From JAKFWF01 sp031374115 (lineage in GTDB: Bacteria > Pseudomonadota > Alphaproteobacteria > Rhizobiales > Hyphomicrobiaceae): a DNA stretch of 64,000 nucleotides. The notes beneath the pieces were generated by a model. It did no database searches. It saw only the letters and a program-made list of their open reading frames with translations, and had not been told where the DNA came from. This document shows positions 1 to 8,462 of this stretch, piece after piece; positions within the stretch are counted from its first letter, which is position 1; each line of letters starts with the position of its first letter. The stretch spans positions 1 through 64,000 of the forward strand of contig JANMNO010000057.1 of the NCBI GenBank assembly GCA_031374115.1. Reading direction: 5' to 3'. A program made the translations under genes and the position numbers.

Positions 1-1100
1 GCGGCGCACTTTGGCCCACGTTTACAAGCTTGGCCAGGCGATCCGCCGCCGCACTTACAAGGGTTCATCGCCGCTACCAGCTGGATCCGCGACGGATAGG
101 TGATACGATGATTGGCCCGCGCGATGACGACTTCGCCGGTCTCCAATGGCTGACGGAGACTATCGAGCACCTGCGGCACAAACTCCGGCAGCTCGTCGAG
201 AAACAACACCCCAAGGTGTGCGAGCGAGACTTCGCCCGGCTTGGGACGCGAACCGCCGCCGACCAAGGCTGCCATGCTCGCCGAATGGTGTGGCGCTCGA
301 AACGGCCGATCGATGCGCAGCTTACCGCCCATGAGTTCGCCGGCGAGCGAATGCACCATCGAAACTTCGAGCATTTCCGACGGATCAAGCGGTGGCAGGA
401 TAGATGGTAAACGGGCGGCCAGCATCGACTTGCCCGAGCCTGGAGGGCCGATCATTAACAGGTTGTGCCCACCGGCAGCTGCCACTTCTAACGTGCGCTT
501 CGCAAGTTCCTGGCCTCTTACGTCACGCAAGTCTGGCAAGTTGGTCGCGACATCACGATCAAGCGATGCCACCGGCCGTCGCAGCGTTTGCGTACCGCGA
601 AAGTGGTTGATGAGCGACACTAAGTGGGGCGCGGCGATGACATTCATATTCTCGTCCGCCCATGCCGCCTCTGCCCCGCAAGCTTCCGGACAAATCAGAC
701 CCTTACCCATGGCGTTGGCACCGACTGCAGCCGGTAACGCACCCGGCACTGCGCGAAGGTGGCCGTCAAGCTGCAATTCACCAATAGCGGCGAACCCTTC
801 GACTGCGTCCGGTGAAATGGCGCCCATAGCAACCATCATCGCGAGGGCGATCGGCAGATCGAAGTGACTACCCTCTTTCGGTAGATCTCCCGGCGCAAGA
901 TTGACGGTCAATCGCGTCCATGGAAGGCCAAGGCCGATCGCATGTAAGGCATTGCGGACACGCTCGCGGCTTTCAGCGACAGCCTTATCTGGCAGGCCGA
1001 CAACTGCGAACACATGCTTGCCGGGCGTAATCCGCACCTCGACGTGAACCGGGCGGGCTTCGATCCCGACGAATGCGACTGTAGACATTCGACCGAACAT
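1..1100 (-). CDS. comM: YifB/ComM-family Mg-chelatase-like AAA+ ATPase, 3' end beyond window
   Basis: This is the 5' part of a YifB/ComM protein; the gene runs off the left edge. It opens MFGRMSTVAFVGIEARPV. An N-terminal ChlI/Lon-protease-like fold is followed by an AAA+ core with Walker A GPPGSGKS, a Walker B-like VLFLDELPEF and the Cys-rich NPCKCG segment typical of the family. ComM is a hexameric helicase that aids branch migration of incoming DNA during natural transformation; in organisms not known to be competent its role is unclear. I chose the ATG at 1100 because GGGGAG lies about six bases upstream; an in-frame ATG at 1088 is an alternative. It is last in a minus-strand series from ppa through dapB, gpmA and a DUF4337 gene. 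Confidence 0.9.
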   Translation of the reverse strand, partial: MFGRMSTVAFVGIEARPVHVEVRITPGKHVFAVVGLPDKAVAESRERVRNALHAIGLGLPWTRLTVNLAPGDLPKEGSHFDLPIALAMMVAMGAISPDAVEGFAAIGELQLDGHLRAVPGALPAAVGANAMGKGLICPEACGAEAAWADENMNVIAAPHLVSLINHFRGTQTLRRPVASLDRDVATNLPDLRDVRGQELAKRTLEVAAAGGHNLLMIGPPGSGKSMLAARLPSILPPLDPSEMLEVSMVHSLAGELMGGKLRIDRPFRAPHHSASMAALVGGGSRPKPGEVSLAHLGVLFLDELPEFVPQVLDSLRQPLETGEVVIARANHRITYPSRIQLVAAMNPCKCGGGSPGQACKRGPKCA

Positions 1101-1174
1101 GTGCCGCTCCCCGTAACAACTTAAGAAGGCTAGCACGAGCGCGGCCACCAAAACAAGAACATAATAAGAACATT

Positions 1175-1771
1175 CTACTCGATGAACGGCAACGCCATCA
1201 GCAGCGTGAAGCCGTTCAGGGTGCAGACTAGACCGAGCGCCGCGCAGATCGCGCTGAAAATCAGCAACATACTACCGCTGGAGATCAACGCGACCGAAGC
1301 GATGACGATCGCGATTTGCAGGAAGGCCTGGCCATAGTCGAAGTAGGGATCACGCCGCAATGAATAATCCCGCTGTTGCTCGAGAGACTTGTTCTTGGCG
1401 AAGATCTCGTCCAGACCCTCTTTGGATGCGGGATCGGATGTAAGGCGCGCGATATCGGCTTTGCGGGTGTTGATCTTGTCTGCGTAAAGCGCCTTCGCCT
1501 CGGGCGTCATCTGCGGATTGGCCTTGAGCGTCAGCTCGAGCTCGTCGACGGCAAGTATCAATGCATTGCGGCGCAGATTCTTGGCTTGAAAGAACGCCCA
1601 ACCATTGGTCGCCTCGATGTTGTAGCGCGTCGAATCTTTGGTGGCGTTGCCACCACCCATAGCGCAGATCGCGAGGAACACGGCGACAACGCCGATGTAT
1701 ACGCCGATCCAGCGATCGCGGACCGCCTTATTGTCCTGCTCGGCACCGCGGTCAAGGTCAGTCCAAGCCAT
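1175..1771 (-). CDS. DUF4337-family membrane protein
   Basis: A 198-residue protein that matches the DUF4337 pattern: a charged N-terminus, one membrane segment near residues 20-38, a soluble helical middle of about 90 residues rich in Lys, Asp and Glu, and two C-terminal membrane segments from about residue 145 on. Function is unknown. The reading frame stays open upstream into gpmA, but the ATG at 1771 is preceded by GGGAGATC and gives a sensible start. It lies 38 bases after gpmA and 74 before comM, so it is probably co-transcribed with them. Confidence 0.8.
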   Translation of the reverse strand: MAWTDLDRGAEQDNKAVRDRWIGVYIGVVAVFLAICAMGGGNATKDSTRYNIEATNGWAFFQAKNLRRNALILAVDELELTLKANPQMTPEAKALYADKINTRKADIARLTSDPASKEGLDEIFAKNKSLEQQRDYSLRRDPYFDYGQAFLQIAIVIASVALISSGSMLLIFSAICAALGLVCTLNGFTLLMALPFIE

Positions 1772-1809
1772 CGTGATCTCCCGCAAATTCTGATTTCGGT
1801 GACTAGACC

Positions 1810-2430
1810 CTACGCAAGCAAGTGCTTTTCCTCGACGCGTCCCTCTGAATCCAGACGGTAGACGATCGGCACGCCGGTACCGAGCTCGACCTTCAGGATT
1901 TGTTCCGGCGTGAGCTGATCCAGTCTCATGATCATCGAGCGCAGCGAGTTGCCGTGTGCGGCCACGATGACGTTTCGGCCGGACTTCACCTGTGGCCAAA
2001 TAGCCTTCTCGTAATAGGGCAGGGTGCGCGCGGCTGTGTCCTTGAGGCTCTCACCACCGGGCGGAGGAATGTCAAAACTACGACGCCAGATCAATACCTG
2101 CTCTTCGCCCCACTGCTTGCGTGCGTCGTCCTTGTTGAGACCGGACAAATCTCCATAATCGCGCTCGTTGAGGGCTTCATCCTCGACGGTCTCGAGCCCG
2201 TTCTGGCCAAGCTCTCCGAGAACGAGGGTCAACGTGCGTTGCGCGCGCTTCAGGACACTCGTGAAGGCGATATCAAAGCGAAATCCCTCCGCTTTCAACA
2301 GCTGCCCAGCGCGCCTCGCCTCCTCGACGCCTTTTTCAGTGAGGTCGGGATCGCGCCAACCGGTGAATAGGTTGAGCTTGTTCCACTCACTTTCACCATG
2401 CCGTACCAGCACGAGGACATTCTTCGCCAT
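1810..2430 (-). CDS. gpmA: 2,3-bisphosphoglycerate-dependent phosphoglycerate mutase
   Basis: Interconverts 3- and 2-phosphoglycerate in glycolysis and gluconeogenesis, in the cytosol. The 206-residue protein has the histidine phosphatase signature LVRHGESEWN near residue 10, where His11 should be the phosphorylated residue, and the second catalytic His in VAAHGNSLR near residue 160. FTGWRDPDLTEKG is typical of GpmA. The frame is open further upstream, but MAKNVLVLVRHG is the normal N-terminus. It starts 35 bases after dapB on the same strand. Confidence 0.95.
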   Translation of the reverse strand: MAKNVLVLVRHGESEWNKLNLFTGWRDPDLTEKGVEEARRAGQLLKAEGFRFDIAFTSVLKRAQRTLTLVLGELGQNGLETVEDEALNERDYGDLSGLNKDDARKQWGEEQVLIWRRSFDIPPPGGESLKDTAARTLPYYEKAIWPQVKSGRNVIVAAHGNSLRSMIMRLDQLTPEQILKVELGTGVPIVYRLDSEGRVEEKHLLA

Positions 2431-2465
2431 TGTGGTATCTGATCCTGCTGCTGATGCGGTGGTCT

Positions 2466-3263
2466 TTATAATCCGAGAACGTCGGCCATCGAGAATAGGC
2501 CTGGCCCCTTGCCGCGGCCCCACAGTGCCGCTTTGATCGCCCCGCGCGAATAGATGCCGCGATCGGCTGCCAAGTGGGAGATCTCGATGCGCTCGCCGTC
2601 GCCTGCGAAGACAACGGTATGATCGCCGATGACGGATCCGCCACGCAGCACGGCGAAGCCGATGTCGCCAGATTTGCGCGGGCCGGTTTGACCATCGCGC
2701 GCGCGCGCGCTGTGTTGAGCCAACGCAATGCCGCGGCCTTCGGCGGCAGCTCGGCCCAGCATCAACGCGGTGCCCGACGGCGCATCGACCTTGTGTTTAT
2801 GGTGCATCTCAAGGATTTCGATGTCGTAGTCGTCATCCAATGCCGCGGCTATCTTCCGCGTCAAACCCAACAGCAAGTTGACGCCCAGGCTCATGTTGCC
2901 GGCTTGAATGATCGTGGCGTGGCGCGACGCCGCCTGGATGGCCTTTTGCTCGATCTCGCCGATGCCGGTGGTGCCGATCACATGAACGATGCGCGCATTG
3001 GCCGCCAAGCCCGCAATCTCGACCGACACGGATGGTGCGGAAAAATCGACGATCGCTTCGACCCGCGCGATCAATTCCAGCGGATCACTGGTGATCGCAA
3101 TGCCCAATGCGTCGAGCCCGGCGACCTTCCCGATATCCTGGCCGATCCACTCGCTGCCGGGACGTTCGATACCGCCGGCGAGCTCGCAAGGCGGCATGCT
3201 CGCCATCGTGCGCACCAGTTCGCGACCCATGCGTCCGGCCGCTCCCATAACCGCGATCTTCAT
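2466..3263 (-). CDS. dapB: 4-hydroxy-tetrahydrodipicolinate reductase
   Basis: Second committed step of the diaminopimelate/lysine pathway: reduction of 4-hydroxy-tetrahydrodipicolinate with NAD(P)H. The 265-residue length is normal. The nucleotide-binding loop GAAGRMG sits at residues 7-13, and the catalytic/substrate region EMHHKHKVDAPSGTA lies near residues 150-165 with the conserved His-His and Lys. The gene is 40 bases downstream of ppa and precedes gpmA, a grouping that suggests one transcript. Confidence 0.96.
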   Translation of the reverse strand: MKIAVMGAAGRMGRELVRTMASMPPCELAGGIERPGSEWIGQDIGKVAGLDALGIAITSDPLELIARVEAIVDFSAPSVSVEIAGLAANARIVHVIGTTGIGEIEQKAIQAASRHATIIQAGNMSLGVNLLLGLTRKIAAALDDDYDIEILEMHHKHKVDAPSGTALMLGRAAAEGRGIALAQHSARARDGQTGPRKSGDIGFAVLRGGSVIGDHTVVFAGDGERIEISHLAADRGIYSRGAIKAALWGRGKGPGLFSMADVLGL

Positions 3264-3303
3264 GTCGTTCGATGCTCTGCAATTGTTGTCATTGACGGCA
3301 TCA

Positions 3304-3837
3304 TCAAACCTTGAGCTTGGCGCGCTCGATGGACTGGAGGATCAGGGCTCGCGCTTCATCGGCATCGCCCCAATGATCGATCTTCACCCACTTGCCCGGC
3401 TCCAAATCCTTATAGTGCTCGAAGAAATGCTGGATTTGCTGCATCGAAATATCGGGAAGATCCTTGTAGCTGAATACTTTTTCATATCGCTTGGTTAGCT
3501 TCGGGCTCGGGACCGCAATGATCTTTTCGTCTCCGCCGCCGTCGTCTTCCATGACGAGCACCCCGACGGGGCGGCAATTGATTACCGCACCTGGCACGAT
3601 GGCGCGCGTGTTGCACACGAGGACGTCGATTGGATCGCCATCCGCTGACAACGTATGGGGCACGAACCCGTAGTTTCCCGGATACCGCATCGGAGTATAC
3701 AGGAAGCGGTCGACGAACAGCGTACCCGAAGCCTTGTCCATCTCATACTTGATCGGCTCGCCCCCGATCGGCACCTCGATGATGACGTTGATGTCGTCGG
3801 GCGGATTCTTGCCAGTGGGTATAACGTCGAGGCGCAT
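3304..3837 (-). CDS. ppa: Inorganic pyrophosphatase (family I)
   Basis: Soluble Mg-dependent pyrophosphatase that hydrolyses PPi to phosphate and pulls biosynthetic reactions forward. The 177-residue protein has the family I signature DGDPIDVLV near residues 65-73 and the usual start MRLDVIPTGKNPPDDINVI. The C-terminal Lys/Tyr residues of the active site (KRYEKVFSYKD) are also present. It is probably first in the series ppa-dapB-gpmA. Confidence 0.96.
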   Translation of the reverse strand: MRLDVIPTGKNPPDDINVIIEVPIGGEPIKYEMDKASGTLFVDRFLYTPMRYPGNYGFVPHTLSADGDPIDVLVCNTRAIVPGAVINCRPVGVLVMEDDGGGDEKIIAVPSPKLTKRYEKVFSYKDLPDISMQQIQHFFEHYKDLEPGKWVKIDHWGDADEARALILQSIERAKLKV

Positions 3838-3981
3838 GGGATTTCCAGATCAGGTTGGCGCTAATGTTCTGCGCAAGCACGCAATCGTAACCGCTGTTGT
3901 GCCGCAGACTGCGCGAGACGACAATCCCGCTTGGAAATTCTCAAGTGAGTTGGGCTCGCGCCGACGTCTGCGGGACTGGCC

Positions 3982-4491
3982 TCAGCCCCAGGCAAACGCC
4001 AGCTTCGATAACTTTGCTGCACCGATCTTGTCTGCGCGCTTTGCTATCGGTCGACCGCCACGACGCCAATAGAATGCGATCGCGGCATCGTTGTCGGCCA
4101 ACGCCCACACGATCAAGCCGTTGAGACGCCGCATGTCGAGCGCATAGCGGCAGGCTTCGAACAGATGTTCGCCGTGCCCCAAGCCTTGATACAACGGCGC
4201 CAGATAAATCTCGTAAATTTCTCCTTGCTGCGTTCCGCGCGCGCGAGACACGCCACACGTTGCATAACCCGCGATCTTGCCAGCGACTTCGAGCACGAAC
4301 AACGTATCGCCAGAGCGTATCGTCGTGCGCCACCAATCAGGATTGCGGCGGCGGATCATCGTCTCGAGATGCAGATGAGGGATGATCCCGCGGTACGCCA
4401 ACTCCCAGGACTCGCGGAAAACGGCTGACAGCGCTTTCGCATCCGAAAGCTTGCCACGACGCACACGCACTTGAGCACTGGAACTGAGCAT
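3982..4491 (-). CDS. GNAT-family N-acetyltransferase
   Basis: Transfers an acyl group from acyl-CoA to an unknown substrate. The 169-residue protein has the GNAT order: an N-terminal strand-helix (VRVRRGKLSDAKALSAVFRE), a central strand region (LFVLEVAGKIAGYATCGV), then the acetyl-CoA motif A (EIYEIYLAPLYQGLGHGEHLF) and motif B (ALADNDAAIAFYWRRGG). I start at the ATG at 4491, just before the first conserved strand; a longer in-frame start at 4560 adds 23 residues of unlikely sequence. The gene stands alone between ppa and the phasin. Confidence 0.85.
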   Translation of the reverse strand: MLSSSAQVRVRRGKLSDAKALSAVFRESWELAYRGIIPHLHLETMIRRRNPDWWRTTIRSGDTLFVLEVAGKIAGYATCGVSRARGTQQGEIYEIYLAPLYQGLGHGEHLFEACRYALDMRRLNGLIVWALADNDAAIAFYWRRGGRPIAKRADKIGAAKLSKLAFAWG

Positions 4492-4584
4492 CGAAAGACT
4501 TTGCGATATCACGCGGCACTTGAACAGACCCTTTTTTGCCGCCCAGCCGGCGTCCTTCAAGAATTAAAATTGACGGCATTGAAT

Positions 4585-4620
4585 CAAAAAAGCCCGGCTT
4601 GCTTTCGCAGGCCAGGCTTT
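4585..4620 (-). terminator. Rho-independent terminator after the phasin gene
   Basis: On the minus strand a 14-base-pair stem (two G-U pairs) with a GAAA-type loop is followed by six T residues. It lies 27 bases past the phasin stop codon and should end that transcript. Confidence 0.85.
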
Positions 4621-4646
4621 CCGTTCGTTGAATAATCGAACCTCGA

Positions 4647-5108
4647 TCAGGCCGACTTCTTCATCTGCTCGAAACTCTTCGTGGTCGCCGAGTTCATCGT
4701 CTCGAAGGTCTGGCGGGCGAGCTTGGTCGAGAGCTCGAAGAACTCTTTCGACTGGGCGCCAACCGCTGCGAACTGCTGCTGCATGAAATCTGCCTGGAGT
4801 TTGGCAGCTTCCGGGATCGACCGAGCCCGGGCGATCGCCTGAGCTGCATCGAACAGGCTCTCGGTGTTGGCCATGGTGTTGTGCAAAACCTTCTCGCCGA
4901 GCGTCTTGACGCCGGCTTGCGCGGCAACCATTACGCCTTCGACAACTTTCGCGCCGTCTTTAGTGGCGGCGTTGATCTTCTGGTAGGCTTCGCGGGTCTT
5001 GGCAACGCCTTCCTCAGCCATGTGCTGCACGTTCTCAGGGATGCGCGCATCCTTGGCAGCATTGAACATGTCTTGGGCTTGGCGGGTGAACTGATCGTTG
5101 ATGCTCAT
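4647..5108 (-). CDS. Phasin family protein
   Basis: A 153-residue, almost wholly helical protein of the phasin family: MSINDQFTRQAQDMFNAAKD, then long amphipathic helices rich in Ala, Lys and Glu (residues about 20-150) and no membrane segment. Phasins coat polyhydroxyalkanoate granules; many alphaproteobacteria carry several. The ATG at 5108 has AGGAGCG seven bases upstream and fits better than the upstream in-frame start. It is monocistronic, with a readable sigma-70-like promoter (5231-5259) and a terminator (4585-4620), so it is probably strongly expressed. Confidence 0.88.
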   Translation of the reverse strand: MSINDQFTRQAQDMFNAAKDARIPENVQHMAEEGVAKTREAYQKINAATKDGAKVVEGVMVAAQAGVKTLGEKVLHNTMANTESLFDAAQAIARARSIPEAAKLQADFMQQQFAAVGAQSKEFFELSTKLARQTFETMNSATTKSFEQMKKSA

Positions 5109-5230
5109 AATAACGCTCCTATTGGGTTTGCGAGGTGGCACTTCAGTTAAGTGTACGGCTGATATCTGGGTCTGTAGCGCGACACCTGTCGGTAGCTGCG
5201 AGAGCGTCGTCGTTACTTCAGCATGAGCGA

Positions 5231-5259
5231 AACATAGTGCATGTTATCTTGCAGTGCAA
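5231..5259 (-). promoter_or_regulatory. Phasin promoter overlapping a small palindrome
   Basis: The minus strand reads TTGCAC, a 17-base spacer, then TATGTT, a good housekeeping promoter about 125 bases before the phasin start. The -35 hexamer is inside TTGCACTGCAA (5249-5259), a palindrome of two 5-base arms; a further TTGCAA lies at 5271-5276. PHA-responsive repressors (PhaR type) bind GC-containing TGC/GCA repeats at phasin promoters, so a PhaR operator is an inference. Confidence 0.5.
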
Positions 5260-5358
5260 CATTTTTCATATTGCAACGCGGTATGCCATATTGTCGCAGC
5301 CGCAAGTTGCTGGGCTGGTGATCGCGGTAGCGCTCGAAATTGACGAAAGCTAGCAAGA

Positions 5359-6726
5359 CTATTTCGAGATTTGGTGCGTTGCAGCAAAATTGATCGGATT
5401 GAAAAGATCCCGGTAACCCATTGCGGCAGGATCAAACATTATATCACTGGGCTTCAATGCTCGCGCGAGCGTCAAACCGTCCAGAGTTCGACACCGCGAC
5501 AAAGCAACATAGGCTTGGCCATGCGCGAAGGTGCCTCGTCCAAGATCAATATAGACCTTATCAAGTGTCAATCCCTGACTCTTGTGAATTGTCAGCGCCC
5601 AAGCAAGTCGCAATGGTAATTGCTTGAATGTGCCGGCCACCGTCTCGACGATCTTTTCCGCGCTTTTATCGTATGCGTACCGGCGATTTTCCCAGGATGC
5701 CGGCTCAACTTCGTGCTCGCGGCCCTCGATCGTGACGAAGGCCTTGCTGTCTTCCAGGCGGGCGACGCGCCCGATGGTGCCGTTGACCCAGCGCGCGTCG
5801 GGATCGTTGCGAAGCATCATCACCTTGGCGCCCGCCTTCAAGGTCAGCGCGGTGTCGGTTGGGTGAGCACTTTCGTTGAACTCACCGGTGACCTTGGCTT
5901 CAAATGTAACCCCCCGGCCTGGCAACGCGTCGAGAAAGGCTGAGTTGATTCGGTGCGCAGCAGCGTTAGTGGGTGTGAGGATGACGTAAGGATCGCCTTC
6001 CGCGAGTGTTCGGATTGGCAGGACCCGCGCGTTCAGTCCATGCAGGTCTTCTTCTTCCGCGGTGCCTTCGCGAATGCGATTGAGCACGTCGAGAAGCGCT
6101 TCGTCGCGCTGCCGAAAGACTTCTCCCAGCTCTAGTAAAGTCGTGCCGGCGCCTTCGCGTAACGCCTCGATACTGAAGAAAAACGGACCTCCATGCGCGT
6201 CCTGCAGATACGCGGCCTCTTCGCCTAGCCGGACGATAGGCGGCAGCTGATGCAGATCGCCGAACAACAGCAGACGGACGCCGCCAAAAGGCTCACGCGG
6301 ACGGCCACGGTTCAGCCGGAGGCTGAGATCGATCGCGTGCATGAGATCGGATCTTACCATCGACACCTCATCGATGATGAGAATTTGCAGGCGGCGCATG
6401 ATACCGCCATTGCGGCTGCGTCGTATGTCGCTCGACTGGATCAGCCTGGGCGGAAATCCAAAGAACGAGTGGATCGTTTGGCCACCGGCCGTGACAGCTG
6501 CCAGTCCCGTTGGCGCCACAACGACATTTGGCACCGTGATCATGTCGCGCAGGGCCCGCAACAGTGTGGACTTTCCAGTGCCGGCGCGTCCGGTGACGAA
6601 AAGGTGGCCGTGTTGATCGCTGGACACGAAGCGCGCCGCCGCCTCGTATTCAGGCGTCGGCGTCAGACCAGCAGGCCACAATCCATGGTTGGACGCGATC
6701 GGCGTTAGCGAAGACTTTGATGACAA
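5359..6726 (-). CDS. Pif1/RecD-like superfamily 1 DNA helicase
   Basis: A 455-residue ATP-dependent 5'-3' helicase of the Pif1/RecD type. Walker A GRAGTGKS is at residues 46-53, motif II IIDEVSMV near 115, motif III FGDLHQLPPIV near 160, and the C-terminal motifs AWALTIHKSQGLT and QAYVALSRC near 385-420. These support a DNA helicase role, perhaps at structured DNA or in recombination. It is a single gene; the next gene upstream (6834-7340) has the same orientation but about 110 bases of spacer. Confidence 0.88.
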   Translation of the reverse strand: MSSKSSLTPIASNHGLWPAGLTPTPEYEAAARFVSSDQHGHLFVTGRAGTGKSTLLRALRDMITVPNVVVAPTGLAAVTAGGQTIHSFFGFPPRLIQSSDIRRSRNGGIMRRLQILIIDEVSMVRSDLMHAIDLSLRLNRGRPREPFGGVRLLLFGDLHQLPPIVRLGEEAAYLQDAHGGPFFFSIEALREGAGTTLLELGEVFRQRDEALLDVLNRIREGTAEEEDLHGLNARVLPIRTLAEGDPYVILTPTNAAAHRINSAFLDALPGRGVTFEAKVTGEFNESAHPTDTALTLKAGAKVMMLRNDPDARWVNGTIGRVARLEDSKAFVTIEGREHEVEPASWENRRYAYDKSAEKIVETVAGTFKQLPLRLAWALTIHKSQGLTLDKVYIDLGRGTFAHGQAYVALSRCRTLDGLTLARALKPSDIMFDPAAMGYRDLFNPINFAATHQISK

Positions 6727-6833
6727 ATTTGATTGTCCGGCTGTTTCAATATTCAGCCTGCTTTAGCGAAAGAATCACTTCGCTTATAGCCCTGTCATTA
6801 CGCGCACGATCAAAGTCTCGACGTCGAGCCCAA

Positions 6834-7340
6834 TTAATCAAATCCGAACGCGCGTCTGGCAGCCGAAATGGCTTCCGCGGTCGACCCTGCCGGCAAAGCA
6901 ACGCGTTGACCATCGCGCAACTGAATTTCTGGTTGGGTGAACGGATACCCATCGTCATCGAAACGTGAGGCCAAACCGATAGCGGTGATTTGATCGAAAT
7001 GAACTTCGACGCTCGACGTCCCGAGCAATCCGCTCTGCACGAATTCGACCTTTCTCGCCTTGGCATCGACGATAATCGCCGTGACGTCACCGGGCCATAC
7101 GAGGCTAGCGGCGAACAGCAGGGTTGCAACCATCAGCATCGAGGCCAGCAGGGCGAAAATGATCACGCGCCCGTTTTGGATAAAGGTCGGGTCGATTATT
7201 CCGATCACCATCATCGGCACAGTCAGACCGAGAAGGATCGGCGATAGCATATGCAGGTTGAAACGCCCGAAGAAGCGCCCTTGTGTTTGATCATTTCCGA
7301 GCATAAGCTTGGAATTCGTTGAAACCGGTGGCGCGGGCAT
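6834..7340 (-). CDS. Hypothetical membrane protein with two N-terminal membrane segments
   Basis: A 168-residue protein that I do not assign to a named family. Two hydrophobic segments (about residues 32-50 and 57-80) are followed by a soluble beta-rich domain of about 85 residues (VTAIIVDAKARKVEFVQSG, then EVHFDQITAIGL), which resembles the bacterial PH-like arrangement of membrane anchor plus small barrel. The start ATG at 7340 is the first in the frame. A long AT-rich spacer lies upstream. Confidence 0.7.
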   Translation of the reverse strand: MPAPPVSTNSKLMLGNDQTQGRFFGRFNLHMLSPILLGLTVPMMVIGIIDPTFIQNGRVIIFALLASMLMVATLLFAASLVWPGDVTAIIVDAKARKVEFVQSGLLGTSSVEVHFDQITAIGLASRFDDDGYPFTQPEIQLRDGQRVALPAGSTAEAISAARRAFGFD

Positions 7341-7477
7341 GTGAACGACCTATGAAATATCGTCGATATATTATCAGTATACACTCATTTCATTGATAGT
7401 TTATTTGCGCGATATTTAGGCAAAGATCGAAATTTATCAAATTTTGTATCGATTTATCAGGTAGATAAAATTTGATC
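7341..7477. other. AT-rich spacer with repeated TTATCA motifs
   Basis: Much richer in A and T than the rest of the window. It holds three copies of TTATCA (7371, 7434, 7454) and the inverted repeat TTTATC-aggta-GATAAA (7453-7469). It separates the membrane protein gene (minus strand) from a candidate plus-strand RNA and could hold promoters for both. I see no gene. Confidence 0.5.
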
Positions 7478-7640
7478 ATTTTATGAACCTTCCCAGTAAG
7501 CATTTTTGAATGGCTCGGAGGCACAAATGCACATGTGACCTAAAGGCCGGCTCGTGTACGATCAAACTGCAATGCAAGGAACCTCGCGTGCCTTCATTGT
7601 CAGTCCAGACTTGGCCTCCCCTAGTTGGGAGGCCTTTTTT
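7478..7640 (+). ncRNA. Candidate small RNA ending at a plus-strand terminator
   Basis: No plus-strand gene lies here, but a strong plus-strand terminator ends at 7640. A possible promoter, TTGTAT-N16-TAAAAT (7444-7471), would start an RNA of about 160 bases. The RNA would contain GGAGGC near 7516, which is complementary to the CCTCC in the 5' arm of the terminator stem, so two alternative folds are possible. A three-codon ORF (ATG CAC ATG stop) follows the GGAGG. No family is recognised; the limits are inferred. Confidence 0.35.
7613..7640 (+). terminator. Rho-independent terminator (plus strand)
   Basis: GGCCTCCC, a six-base loop, GGGAGGCC, then six T residues. The perfect 8-base-pair stem with a T run on the plus strand only shows the direction; the TauE gene that follows is on the minus strand. 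Confidence 0.85.
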
Positions 7641-7683
7641 GTCGAACGAGTGTGAGCCAGCCCATTTGGCTCGACGCTCGATC

Positions 7684-8430
7684 TCAAACGAAGATGAACT
7701 TCCCCGCTGCAACCAGCAACACGATGCCCAGCAAACGCTGCAAGATTACCGTTGACGCCACGCCGATACCGATCGAAGTGCCAACCAATGCGCCCAGAAG
7801 CGCTGCGATGACGAAGTAAGGTAACTCGGAAGGCAGGCCCTTCAAGCTAAGCAGGTTACCTGCTAATCCGGCTACCGAATTGACCAGGATGAACGGGGCC
7901 GTAATACCCGACGCCTGCCGCGTGCCAGCCCAACCGAAAAACAGCAGCATCGGACTTAGGAATATCCCGCCGCCAGTGCCGGTGAGGCCGGAGAGTAACC
8001 CCACGAGGCCGCCTGCCAATAGACCGGCGAACCACGGCATCGGCGTAGTTATATGATCTCTCGATGGATCTTTGCGGGGCTGAAAGAGTAGCTTTAGAGC
8101 GGCGACGAACAGAACGATGCCGACTAACAGGCGGTACCAATTCCCAGGCAACTGGACCGCTCCGCCGATGAAAGCGGCCGGCATCGAGGTGGTAAGCAGC
8201 GGTCCCAACGTTTTCCAGTTGATCAGGCCGGCGCCGTTCCACCGATACGTCGAGAGCGTCGCAACAATGATGTTAAGTGTCAGTGCCGTCGGCTTCATCA
8301 CCATCGGCGCCAGGCCGAACAACGCCATGGCGGCAACGTACCCAGAAGCGCCGGCATGACCGACTGAGCTGTAGATAACGGCTGCGACGAAGATCAACCC
8401 GGCCAGGAGCGCAATGTCGAACGGCGTCAA
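7684..8430 (-). CDS. TauE/SafE-family sulfite or sulfonate exporter-like membrane protein
   Basis: A 248-residue membrane protein with seven or eight hydrophobic segments and the TauE/SafE repeats: GLIFVAAVIYSSVGHAGASG in the N-half and GLVGLLSGLTGTGGGIFLSP in the C-half. Family members export sulfite, sulfoacetate or other organosulfur anions; the substrate here cannot be told. I prefer the TTG at 8430, which has GAGGAG six bases upstream. A GTG at 8478 would add 16 residues and overlap the hydrolase gene, but has no ribosome site. It follows the alpha/beta hydrolase gene closely. Confidence 0.85.
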   Translation of the reverse strand: MTPFDIALLAGLIFVAAVIYSSVGHAGASGYVAAMALFGLAPMVMKPTALTLNIIVATLSTYRWNGAGLINWKTLGPLLTTSMPAAFIGGAVQLPGNWYRLLVGIVLFVAALKLLFQPRKDPSRDHITTPMPWFAGLLAGGLVGLLSGLTGTGGGIFLSPMLLFFGWAGTRQASGITAPFILVNSVAGLAGNLLSLKGLPSELPYFVIAALLGALVGTSIGIGVASTVILQRLLGIVLLVAAGKFIFV

Positions 8431-8462
8431 GTTCAACTCCTCAATGCAACGGTCAGGCAGAA

